Below are positions 1 through 5,948 of a DNA stretch of 8,913 bases, piece by piece. The DNA is from Lachnospiraceae bacterium. Its GTDB lineage: Bacteria > Bacillota_A > Clostridia > Lachnospirales > Lachnospiraceae. The stretch is from assembly GCA_028694115.1 (NCBI GenBank), contig JAQUUB010000145.1, forward strand, positions 1 to 8,913. The letters are read 5' to 3'. The notes beneath the pieces were generated by a model. That model made no database searches. It saw nothing but the letters and a program-made list of their open reading frames with translations, and was not told the DNA's origin. Both the position numbers and the translations under genes were made by a program. Every line of letters starts with the position of its first letter. Positions within the stretch are counted from its first letter, which is position 1.

Positions 1-867
1 GCATATGAAGGCAATGATCTTGACTCAGAAGGAAAGAACTTCAAAAGATATGGATATCAAGGGACTCAAAGTGATTTGTTTCGTTTGCTAGAAAGTTTAG
101 CAATAAAGAGAGGTATTATAATGAATAGTATTCCTGTTTATAATGCAGCATGGGGAGGTTCAGGATTTATGCTGCATTCAGGGCATACTACTAATTTTGG
201 TAATAATGATATTAAAAATATATATGAGCAATTTCATTTACTCCTCAATCAAGGAATTATTGCTCCTGGTGCAATTGGAAATTATGGCCCCGATTTGCCA
301 AGTTTTCATGTTACAGAATATGGACTTAAATGCTTAGAAGAACATGAGATTTTACCCTATGATGTAGATGGCTATCTGGATAAGATTAAGAATATCCCTA
401 GCATGTCGGAGTGGGTTGAGTTTTATATCAAAGAGGCATTACAGTGTTATAATGCAAATTGTATGGAAGCAGCAGTGATAATGCTAGGATTATCTAGTGA
501 GAAAATAATAGATGAGCAAATAGATGCGTTATTAGGGTATTTATCTAGGAATTATACTAATAAATTTTCGCAGATGAAGACAGAGGCATCTAATATGATT
601 TTTGCCTCTGAAAAATTTAATTGTTATAAAAAATTTTTCAATATGATAAAAAACAATATATTAGATCAGAAATTTAAAGATTTGTTACCACTGGTTGATA
701 CAGTGGCTTTTCAAGTTTATCAAAACTTTACTAGGATAACAAGAAATGGGTTGGCTCATCCAACCGATACAAAAATGGAACGTATTGAAGTACTGATGAT
801 ATTTATTTCGTTTATAAAATATTGTCAGATACAATATGGGTTTATAGATTACTACATAAATCATTAA
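1..867 (+). CDS. HEPN-domain protein with winged-helix-like N-terminal part, 5' end outside window
   Basis: The reading frame is open from base 1 with no stop, and the first 40 codons look coding (an amphipathic helix, DLFRLLESLAIKRG), so the gene probably begins left of the window; 288 residues are visible. An internal start at ATG 121 is an alternative, because AGAGAGG lies a few bases upstream. After that ATG comes a segment resembling a winged helix, with the pattern LLNQGIIAPG then FHVTEYGLKCLEE. A helical domain follows, containing AAVIMLGLSSEK, and near the end RNGLAHP (codons from 742 to 762). RNxxxH is the catalytic signature of HEPN ribonucleases and is also common in DUF4145-like HEPN proteins. 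Such proteins are often tRNA- or mRNA-cutting toxins or abortive-infection effectors; that role is inferred here, not shown. The gene is AT-rich, and another HEPN gene follows in the same direction 232 bases downstream. Confidence 0.72.
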   Translation, partial: AYEGNDLDSEGKNFKRYGYQGTQSDLFRLLESLAIKRGIIMNSIPVYNAAWGGSGFMLHSGHTTNFGNNDIKNIYEQFHLLLNQGIIAPGAIGNYGPDLPSFHVTEYGLKCLEEHEILPYDVDGYLDKIKNIPSMSEWVEFYIKEALQCYNANCMEAAVIMLGLSSEKIIDEQIDALLGYLSRNYTNKFSQMKTEASNMIFASEKFNCYKKFFNMIKNNILDQKFKDLLPLVDTVAFQVYQNFTRITRNGLAHPTDTKMERIEVLMIFISFIKYCQIQYGFIDYYINH

Positions 868-885
868 AAAAATTTAGGAATTTAA

Positions 886-1011
886 AGGATAAGCGAGGTC
901 AGCAATGGATTATCTTGGACAATTAGTGTGAATTGCAATAAGGAGTGTGCTCCAAGCCGTCTAAATAAAGCGTATAACGCACCAGAAGGGCAATTAATAA
1001 CGACATATTAA
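886..1011 (+). pseudogene. Possible gene remnant or structured spacer between the HEPN genes
   Basis: The 232 bases between the two HEPN genes are not uniform. From about 886 to 1011 one frame stays open for 41 codons after a stop at 883-885, without any ATG; a GTG at 928 is the only start candidate and has no convincing ribosome-binding site. This stretch is visibly richer in G+C than the bases around it. I do not recognise the translation (it includes NCNKECAPSRLNKAYNAPEG). It may be the tail of a lost gene or simply non-coding. The remainder, 1012-1088, is very AT-rich leader with no clear promoter hexamer pair. Confidence 0.2.
914..956 (+). repeat. Nested inverted repeats in the spacer before the zinc-ribbon HEPN gene
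   Basis: CTTGGA (914-919) is an exact inverted match to TCCAAG (951-956). Directly inside it, CAATT (920-924) pairs with AATTG (931-935) around the loop AGTGTG, so the two stems would stack. AGTGTG occurs again at 944-949. A small GCGT-ATA-ACGC hairpin follows at 970-980. The arms are short, so chance is possible. A leader RNA structure, or part of a recombination site, would look similar. Confidence 0.3.
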
Positions 1012-1099
1012 ACTTATTCAAATAAATAACAACTTTGAAACATGAATAATTTATTAAATGCCATATTATGTAATATATATATTATTATGGAGGTAGTCA

Positions 1100-2707
1100 A
1101 TGGGAGAGGCAAAAAATGAGCATATTGGATTGTTACGACGGAGAAGGTATAGGTGTCCAGTGTGCAACGAGTATAAGATACTTATAACGAAAAGCGGAGA
1201 GGTTTTGTGTGCGAATGGATGTAACGTTTTGTCTGTGCAAGCGGAAGAAACCATTAAAAACAAATTATCAGATGGTTATTTCACTACAACTGACCTAGAA
1301 GCTCTTTTCGGATTTGATTTTTCTATTTATCCTGAGATAGAATGGAGCAAAGAACATAAATCTTTGTTCAGCAGAAAACAGCTCATAAAACTTAATAACA
1401 TTAACCACCAGCATAGAGACGCTGATAATCTGATCGATGATGTTTCAATAGAATATTACAGGCAGTATCCAGAACGGGATAAAGATGAGCGAGAGCTGAC
1501 CCATTATGATTACTTCTTTAATATAATTGAGGATATTATGGTTCATATAAACCTAATATCTAAGGACATGATTCTCATGGACTTCTCTTATCAGTTGTCT
1601 TTGCAACACGAAGGGGAAAATCGGCTCTTTTCAATCAGTTATTATTATTATTGCCTGTCCCAGCATTTTTATGAATGCATGGAACGCATCATGTTATGGT
1701 TCGGCTTAATGTATCATTATTCATTCAGCGAAGACGGTAAGAGAAACACCCATTATTCTATTTACAAGTCAATTAAAAAAGATCCGGATTTTAATAACTC
1801 AGGATTAAGAACGTTACTTGAAACCGTTATTGGGAACAATACAAGGAATATATTACTAGACTGGCGATCCTCATCCTCACATGATCTTTCCAAAAGCCTG
1901 CGAAACATTAATGTAGATACAGCAATGAAAAAACAACGTTATGAAATTGATATTGAAATGTTCAGCGGAAATTTCGAAGGCATATTAAAGATAACTGAGC
2001 AGCTTCAGGACCTGGCTATCGGAATGATTAATAAAATGAAAGAACTATATGCCGTTACGCTGGATTATAACGCCATTAACTTACTTATCGGAACAGGTTC
2101 AATCACAAAGCTTAAAATATCAGAATCTGAATATATCCATAACATTCTAACAACAGAAGGTGCAAAGCTTGACAAGTATTTATATTCTGGACCTTTTCAT
2201 ATGTCAGACAAGGAAAATGGCTATCTTTTAATAGATGTGGTTTGCAGATTGGCCGAAGTAATTAAGGGTTGTAGTTATGCTATATTCTTTGACGATGAAC
2301 AATTTCAAGGAATGTGGAAGGGTCCTGCTACCATTATTCCTGATATTATGGACCGTCAGTACCTAGTCTATACGTCAGCTATGCTCACTATGGCTTGTTA
2401 CGACAAGCTAGCCAGAATTATTTATAGAATGTATATGCATGAAGAATGCGGAAATTATATATATTTCGAGAATTTTCTTGAAAAAATATTGGGACAAGCT
2501 CCTCCTGTTGAGCTGGCGGCACGTATTATCGATCATGAAGATAATGCATTTAAATTTCTTGCTCAGTACAGAAACGAGTTTACCCACTTGTTACGTAAAG
2601 GAGCTATTTATACCAATGTCATGGAAGATTATGAGGATTATCTCATTGTAGCCATCGCATATAACGTAAGACATATAGTAGAGTTAATCGACACCATATA
2701 TAAATGA
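1100..2707 (+). CDS. Zinc-ribbon protein with one clear and one possible HEPN active-site motif
   Basis: The start at ATG 1100 is supported by GGAGG at 1089-1093. The 535-residue product begins with a basic run (LLRRRRYR) and a zinc ribbon, C19-x2-C22 and C37-x3-C41, probably for nucleic-acid or protein binding. The rest is mostly helical and soluble. Near the end, R491-N-E-F-T-H496 fits the HEPN ribonuclease signature RNxxxH, in a context (YRNEFTH) reminiscent of Cthe_2314-type HEPN domains. A second Rx4H, R256-SSSS-H261, lies 235 residues earlier; it lacks the usual Asn/Asp after Arg, so it is weaker. HEPN active sites form from two motifs, so a protein carrying both could be active as a single chain. 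A role as an RNA-cutting defence or toxin protein is inference. The stop overlaps a short downstream frame as ATGA. Confidence 0.75.
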   Translation: MGEAKNEHIGLLRRRRYRCPVCNEYKILITKSGEVLCANGCNVLSVQAEETIKNKLSDGYFTTTDLEALFGFDFSIYPEIEWSKEHKSLFSRKQLIKLNNINHQHRDADNLIDDVSIEYYRQYPERDKDERELTHYDYFFNIIEDIMVHINLISKDMILMDFSYQLSLQHEGENRLFSISYYYYCLSQHFYECMERIMLWFGLMYHYSFSEDGKRNTHYSIYKSIKKDPDFNNSGLRTLLETVIGNNTRNILLDWRSSSSHDLSKSLRNINVDTAMKKQRYEIDIEMFSGNFEGILKITEQLQDLAIGMINKMKELYAVTLDYNAINLLIGTGSITKLKISESEYIHNILTTEGAKLDKYLYSGPFHMSDKENGYLLIDVVCRLAEVIKGCSYAIFFDDEQFQGMWKGPATIIPDIMDRQYLVYTSAMLTMACYDKLARIIYRMYMHEECGNYIYFENFLEKILGQAPPVELAARIIDHEDNAFKFLAQYRNEFTHLLRKGAIYTNVMEDYEDYLIVAIAYNVRHIVELIDTIYK

Positions 2708-2814
2708 ATTATCAACAGTTTATTAAATATAAATTTCAATTAGTAGATCAGATCATGAGCAAATCAAAGTCAGGCAAGTCATACTACAAACTTCTTATTA
2801 TATTTATAATTTGA
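2704..2814 (+). CDS. Possible 36-residue ORF overlapping the HEPN gene stop (ATGA)
   Basis: ATG at 2704 overlaps the TGA of the upstream gene as ATGA, an arrangement often used for translational coupling. The frame runs 36 codons to TGA 2812-2814. The predicted peptide is polar and basic at first (NYQQFIKYKFQLVDQIMSKS), then ends in a hydrophobic tail, YYKLLIIFII. There is no separate ribosome-binding site. I do not recognise it. In DNA this AT-rich an open frame of this length is not rare enough to be convincing alone; the overlap is the main reason to list it. Confidence 0.25.
   Translation: MNYQQFIKYKFQLVDQIMSKSKSGKSYYKLLIIFII
2805..2810 (+). promoter_or_regulatory. Possible -10 box (TATAAT) before the 101-residue gene
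   Basis: A perfect TATAAT stands about 45 bases before the strong ribosome-binding site AGGAGGA (2854-2860). No good TTGACA-like hexamer lies 16-18 bases upstream, and the surroundings are AT-rich, so this may be chance. Confidence 0.2.
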
Positions 2815-2866
2815 AGCTACCAAGAAAAATGAACTTTCCATTATATTTAAACCAGGAGGAATAAAA

Positions 2867-3172
2867 ATGGAATCACTGGAAAAAAGATTCAATGAAGATA
2901 TGAAGCAAATATATCAGCGTGCAAAAAAGGAATTAAATTATAATGCAACACGATTCATGCAATTATTAAGCGAAAAAGGTGGTGTACAGGCTGCTAAACA
3001 ACTTATTAGTAAAGATGGTGGTACATACGGATTTGAAGTCTTATGGGAAAATCATAGGCTAGATTTGTCAGTTGAGGCACATGTAGTGAAAACTGAGTAT
3101 AGGGAATTATTTAGCAAGGAAGAAATAGAAAAGTGCCGTAACAGATTAATTGAATTTGGTTATGATATTTAA
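2867..3172 (+). CDS. Small conserved-type hypothetical protein, 101 residues
   Basis: ATG 2867 follows AGGAGGA at 2854-2860. The 101-residue soluble product begins with a charged helix (EKRFNEDMKQIYQRAKKEL), continues with a Gly/Gln region (GGVQAAKQLIS), then the block FEVLWENHRLDLSVEAHVV, and ends with KEEIEKCRNRLIEFGYDI. The pattern of a helix, an LWE..RLDLSVEA block and a C-terminal helix ending in a glycine-tyrosine turn resembles a family of short uncharacterised proteins common in bacteria, often found near mobile or defence genes. I recall no experimental function for it. It has no membrane segment, signal peptide or cysteine motif. It sits alone between spacers, with a hairpin immediately after its stop, so it may be transcribed as a single unit. 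Confidence 0.8.
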   Translation: MESLEKRFNEDMKQIYQRAKKELNYNATRFMQLLSEKGGVQAAKQLISKDGGTYGFEVLWENHRLDLSVEAHVVKTEYRELFSKEEIEKCRNRLIEFGYDI

Positions 3173-3201
3173 TTCATATTATTTTAACAAAATGATATGA
3201 A
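3173..3201 (+). repeat. 13-bp AT-rich hairpin directly after the 101-residue gene
   Basis: The arm TTCATATTATTTT (3173-3185) pairs with AAAATGATATGAA (3189-3201) around a three-base loop AAC, with a single G-U wobble. It begins on the base after the TAA stop. No U-run follows, so it is not a standard terminator. It could slow polymerase, protect the 3' end of the mRNA, or affect access to the ribosome-binding site at 3210-3215. Confidence 0.6.
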
Positions 3202-3222
3202 AATAATAAAAGGAGACCAGGT

Positions 3223-3360
3223 ATGAATGATAACGATCGCATTTGGACAAATATTTTGAATTTAACAGTGATTAATCCAACGGTTTCTAAATTTGAGGCA
3301 ATGAATCTCCAAGGACCATCATACATATATGCCATCATCAGTGATGCAAGAATACATTAA
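3223..3360 (+). CDS. 45-residue ORF with a strong ribosome-binding site
   Basis: ATG 3223 is preceded by AAAAGGAGA (3207-3215) at good spacing, and the frame runs 45 codons to TAA 3358-3360. The product begins MNDNDRIWTNILNLTVINP and ends SYIYAIISDARIH. It is mildly hydrophobic, with no cysteine motif or clear membrane segment. The well-placed ribosome-binding site argues that translation starts here. The abrupt, non-family-like ending suggests either a genuine small protein or the 5' remnant of a longer gene cut by deletion. A 39-base palindrome follows 14 bases after the stop. I do not recognise the protein. Confidence 0.45.
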   Translation: MNDNDRIWTNILNLTVINPTVSKFEAMNLQGPSYIYAIISDARIH

Positions 3361-3374
3361 ACTTCACATTATTA

Positions 3375-3413
3375 TTTAGCTACCATGATATTTAATTAAA
3401 CATCATGGCTAAA
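3375..3413. repeat. 39-base imperfect palindrome before the flavoprotein gene
   Basis: TTTAG (3375-3379) and CCATGAT (3383-3389) pair with ATCATGG (3402-3408) and CTAAA (3409-3413), leaving CTA bulged on the left. The centre, TTTAATTAAA (3391-3400), is itself a perfect palindrome, so the whole element folds with one mismatch and one bulge. It lies between the 45-residue ORF and the flavoprotein gene. It has no U-run, so a regulator-binding site or a recombination scar fits better than a terminator. Confidence 0.6.
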
Positions 3414-3473
3414 GGATTGGAACGTTGTCGCAATACTTTCAAAAGCGAAGTGAAGATTATTTATATAGTCGTC

Positions 3474-3480
3474 AGGAGGA
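3474..3480 (+). promoter_or_regulatory. Ribosome-binding site that fixes the flavoprotein start
   Basis: AGGAGGA ends five bases before ATG 3486. The same frame is open further upstream to an ATG at 3405, but that start lies inside the palindrome and has no comparable site, so 3486 is chosen. Confidence 0.8.
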
Positions 3481-3485
3481 AAACA

Positions 3486-4073
3486 ATGAAAATATTAGTT
3501 TTTATGGGCAGTCCAAGAAAAAACGGTGATACGGCAACGCTACTGAAATCATTTTTAACTGAGTTAGAGATTAAAGGAGCAGAAGTTAAGACAATTTTCC
3601 TTTATGATAAAAAGATTGCACCATGTTTAGAATGCTTTCAATGCCAAGACAAATTAGGTGAATATGGTTGTTCAATACAAGATGACATGTACGATATATC
3701 AGACGAAATCTTGAAGGCGGATTGCTTTATTTTAGCTAGTCCGATATTTATCTGGTATTGTACTGCTCCAATGAATGCAATGCTTGACCGTTTTTATGGA
3801 CTTCACAAATATTATGGAAAACAACGTGGGCCGAGTCTGCTGGAAGGAAAAATGTGCGGAATAATTGCTACATGTGGTTATGACCTCGAATATGGTATAA
3901 GTCCTTTTGAAGATGGAATTAAACGATTTTGCGAGCACTTTAAAATTAAGTATATTGGGAAGGCTGCTGTACAGAAAAATGCAGGCGATGATGTAGATAA
4001 ATTTGAAACGGAAGATTCAAAGAAAATAGCTGTTGAATTTGCAGAAAAGGTAATCAGTTGTTGCACAAAATAA
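3486..4073 (+). CDS. Flavodoxin-fold NAD(P)H-dependent FMN oxidoreductase, iron-sulfur-flavoprotein-like
   Basis: The 195-residue product is a cytoplasmic flavoprotein of the NADPH-dependent FMN reductase type. Its N-terminus MKILVFMGSPRKNGDTATLL is the phosphate-binding loop for FMN (GSPRKNG, residues 8-14). The segment ASPIFIWYCTAPMNAMLDR (residues 84-102) is the second flavin-contact region of this family. Between them, C47-x2-C50-x2-C53-x8-C62 followed by DDM resembles the compact cluster-binding motif of iron-sulfur flavoproteins, although the last gap is a little longer than the usual 4-7; many family members keep these cysteines without a proven cluster. The likely role is electron transfer or reduction of quinones, nitro compounds or other electrophiles; the substrate cannot be read from the sequence. 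It is followed 49 bases later by the nucleotidyltransferase gene. Confidence 0.9.
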   Translation: MKILVFMGSPRKNGDTATLLKSFLTELEIKGAEVKTIFLYDKKIAPCLECFQCQDKLGEYGCSIQDDMYDISDEILKADCFILASPIFIWYCTAPMNAMLDRFYGLHKYYGKQRGPSLLEGKMCGIIATCGYDLEYGISPFEDGIKRFCEHFKIKYIGKAAVQKNAGDDVDKFETEDSKKIAVEFAEKVISCCTK

Positions 4074-4122
4074 ATATAATGTAAATATTGGTAAAATAAT
4101 TAGATTTAGAGGAAATAACAGA

Positions 4123-4944
4123 ATGAGAGCAATACAATTAAAAGAAGAATTAGTTGATAAAATCGCAGCATGTGATAAAGTCAAGGGTATAGGACAAACC
4201 GGAAGTTTAGATAATCAATTAATTCCAGGTAAGAGCGATATTGATCTATTCGTCCTTTGTTCCGAGGTGCCATCACAGGCGGAAAGACAAACGTGTTATT
4301 CAATGCTTCAATCATCTGAATTTACGTTACAAATGGAAGTATGTAATGGTGGTCTGTGGGGAAATGGCGATATTCTTATTGCAGATGGGATTGATATTAT
4401 GCCTATGTATTTTACTATAAAAGAAATGCAAGATTATCTTAAAGAGGTATTGCAATGTAAACATTTAGATAAGTCTGAAAGATTTTATCCGGTAGGGCGC
4501 TTGGCAAGCATTTCATCAATTAATATCCTATATGAAAAAAATGATACTTTGACAGCATTAAAGAACATGGTTAATACGAAACCCTGTTCCTTCTTTAAAA
4601 CGTGGTATGAGAAGGAAATCAGTCAAGTGTTGGATGAAGAGGATCTTGGACGGGCTGAACTTCGAAAAGAAGCATTATTCTTTCATCAGGTTCTTGAAAA
4701 TGCATTGGATCATTTACTTCAGGCACTTTTTGCAATAAATTATTGCTATTTTCCTAGTCGTAAACGGACAATGTCTGCTATAGATGGCTTTCAGTATAAA
4801 CCGGATAATTGTTATGCACGACTACTTACAATGGTTATTAATGGGGCGAAGGGTGATACAATTCATAAATCGATTGAAGAATTACGTTTCATGACACATG
4901 AAATACATGAAATTGGTATTCTTAAGTTTGGTCTGAACGAATAA
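4123..4944 (+). CDS. Nucleotidyltransferase-fold protein (antibiotic nucleotidyltransferase-like)
   Basis: ATG 4123 follows AGAGGA (4108-4113). The 273-residue protein has the DNA polymerase beta-type nucleotidyltransferase signature: G27-S28, then S38-D39-I-D41 for metal and nucleotide binding, and a probable third acidic residue D91 in GIDIMPMY. The C-terminal part is helical (FFHQVLENALDHLLQALFAI, then YFPSRKR), resembling the DUF4037-type helical domain that follows such catalytic domains. The reaction would be transfer of a nucleoside monophosphate from NTP to a hydroxyl on a small molecule or protein. Distant relatives modify aminoglycosides and lincosamides, but this sequence is not close enough to a named resistance enzyme for me to claim that. 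It is not a classic MNT/HEPN pair, since the HEPN genes are 1.4 kb away and separately expressed. Confidence 0.87.
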   Translation: MRAIQLKEELVDKIAACDKVKGIGQTGSLDNQLIPGKSDIDLFVLCSEVPSQAERQTCYSMLQSSEFTLQMEVCNGGLWGNGDILIADGIDIMPMYFTIKEMQDYLKEVLQCKHLDKSERFYPVGRLASISSINILYEKNDTLTALKNMVNTKPCSFFKTWYEKEISQVLDEEDLGRAELRKEALFFHQVLENALDHLLQALFAINYCYFPSRKRTMSAIDGFQYKPDNCYARLLTMVINGAKGDTIHKSIEELRFMTHEIHEIGILKFGLNE

Positions 4945-4974
4945 TTGCAACTATTGTTTGATTGGTATAGGGAC

Positions 4975-4980
4975 GGGGGG
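4975..4980 (+). promoter_or_regulatory. Unusual all-G ribosome-binding site (GGGGGG)
   Basis: In place of AGGAGG, six G bases lie nine bases before ATG 4990. It can pair partly with the anti-Shine-Dalgarno sequence through G-U and G-C pairs. A G-run stands out in DNA this AT-rich and may be a site of length variation affecting translation. Confidence 0.4.
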
Positions 4981-4989
4981 ATTTAAATA

Positions 4990-5433
4990 ATGGAAACTAA
5001 ATACTTGAAAAAGAATAAAAATTTCATTATAGCGAGTCTAATTCTCATGGGTTACTTGATAATAGGAACCTATATATTTGGTTTTATACATAATATCGGA
5101 TTTGATGAAAAATATTTCAATTCTATTTTAGGAAACATTTATTTTAGATTTATAGTTTACTACTTATATTTTATTTTTTTTGGAGTTGCAATTGGATTTG
5201 AAAATTTTCTTAACAAGATTGGGAAAAACGGAAAACTGACTATCAATTGGGGGAAATTATTAATTCAAGGTATTCCGATGCTGTATATTGGATTCCATCA
5301 CGTTCTTTACTTTAGTACGATAAATTTTATAAAAGGCATTTCAAATGCATTTTTTATAAAGAATGAATTTGTTAGAGTTTTTGGTTTAATAGCATTTGGA
5401 TATTTATTTATAACAAGCATAAAAAGAGAATGA
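4990..5433 (+). CDS. Four-helix membrane protein of unknown function
   Basis: The 147-residue product starts with a basic N-terminus (KYLKKNKN) and has four likely transmembrane helices at about residues 12-34, 52-70, 90-108 and 127-143, ending in a short basic tail (SIKRE). The basic N-terminus suggests that both ends face the cytoplasm. No catalytic, transporter or CAAX-protease motif is visible; the HH at residues 103-104 lies in the third helix. It is more AT-rich (about 20-28% G+C in sampled lines) than its neighbours, which suggests separate acquisition. The stop at 5431-5433 overlaps an upstream ATG (5430) of the acetyltransferase frame as ATGA, although that gene's better start is at 5475. 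I do not recognise the family. Confidence 0.75.
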   Translation: METKYLKKNKNFIIASLILMGYLIIGTYIFGFIHNIGFDEKYFNSILGNIYFRFIVYYLYFIFFGVAIGFENFLNKIGKNGKLTINWGKLLIQGIPMLYIGFHHVLYFSTINFIKGISNAFFIKNEFVRVFGLIAFGYLFITSIKRE

Positions 5434-5462
5434 TTAGTATGATTGGACAAGGGATGATAAAT

Positions 5463-5470
5463 AAGAGGAG
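5463..5470 (+). promoter_or_regulatory. Ribosome-binding site that fixes the acetyltransferase start
   Basis: AAGAGGAG ends four bases before ATG 5475. The frame is also open from ATG 5430 and ATG 5439, but the 15 extra residues (MISMIGQGMINKRRI) are not conserved-looking and no better site precedes them. Confidence 0.7.
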
Positions 5471-5474
5471 AATC

Positions 5475-5915
5475 ATGAATATTAAAAAAGTAATGGGTGT
5501 AAAAAAAGAATATATTGAATTGCTGTTGTTGGCAGATGAGCAGGAAAATATGATTGATCAATATCTTGAGAAAGGCGAAATGTTTGTTTTGGATGATAAT
5601 GGCATAAAAGCTGAGTGCGTAGTTACCAAGGAAACCGAGGGCATTTATGAGCTCAAAAACATTGCGGTTATGCCTGACTGTCAGCGAAAAGGTTATGGGA
5701 AAAGACTAATAGATTTTTTGTTTTTCCATTACAATGATTGTAACACAATGCTTGTCGGAACTGGCGATGTACCTTCTGCTCTTAGCTTTTATCAGAAATG
5801 CGGCTTTGTGGAATCACATCGGATAAAAAACTTTTTCACGGACAACTATGACCATCTGATGTTTGAAGACGGTAAACAGCTTGTTGATATGGTCTACCTG
5901 AAGCGGGAACGATAA
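5475..5915 (+). CDS. GNAT-family N-acetyltransferase, YvbK-like
   Basis: The 146-residue cytoplasmic enzyme would transfer an acetyl group from acetyl-CoA to an amine. The acetyl-CoA pyrophosphate-binding motif A is clear: IAVMPDCQRKGYGKRLI, with Q70-R-K-G-Y-G75. The later FYQKCGF (residues 105-111) is the usual motif B. Sequence around LLLLADEQENMIDQYL and the tail SHRIKNFFTDNYDHLMFEDG matches, from memory, a Firmicutes group that includes Bacillus YvbK, whose physiological substrate I do not know. Full length for the group. The ATG at 5430 would give 161 residues and overlap the previous gene's stop, so weak coupling to the membrane gene is possible. The start at 5475 is preferred because of its ribosome-binding site. 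Confidence 0.9.
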   Translation: MNIKKVMGVKKEYIELLLLADEQENMIDQYLEKGEMFVLDDNGIKAECVVTKETEGIYELKNIAVMPDCQRKGYGKRLIDFLFFHYNDCNTMLVGTGDVPSALSFYQKCGFVESHRIKNFFTDNYDHLMFEDGKQLVDMVYLKRER

Positions 5916-5948
5916 ATTCTATATTATAGGAGAGAACAAGGTGTAGAA

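Noticed and set aside
868..1099. Integron attC-like site (GCGTATAACGC and nearby short inverted repeats) suggesting a gene cassette array.
   Set aside because: The core does not match the RYYYAAC/GTTRRRY pattern, the other gaps between genes are too short (about 17-50 bases) and share no such sequence, and no integrase is visible.
2439..2651. Overlapping + strand frame inside the 535-residue gene.
   Set aside because: It is an out-of-frame shadow with no ribosome-binding site and sits under a region with a clear HEPN motif.
3405..3485. N-terminal extension of the flavoprotein from ATG 3405.
   Set aside because: It would start inside the palindrome without a ribosome-binding site, and the flavin loop normally lies at the very N-terminus, as it does with ATG 3486.
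3732..4066. Open frames on the minus strand opposite the flavoprotein gene.
   Set aside because: They are antisense shadows of a well-supported gene, lack ribosome-binding sites and resemble no protein family.
4123..4944. MNT partner of the HEPN genes as a classical MNT/HEPN toxin-antitoxin pair.
   Set aside because: The nucleotidyltransferase is 273 residues with its own helical C-terminal domain, lies about 1.4 kb from the nearest HEPN gene, and is separated by other genes and two hairpins.
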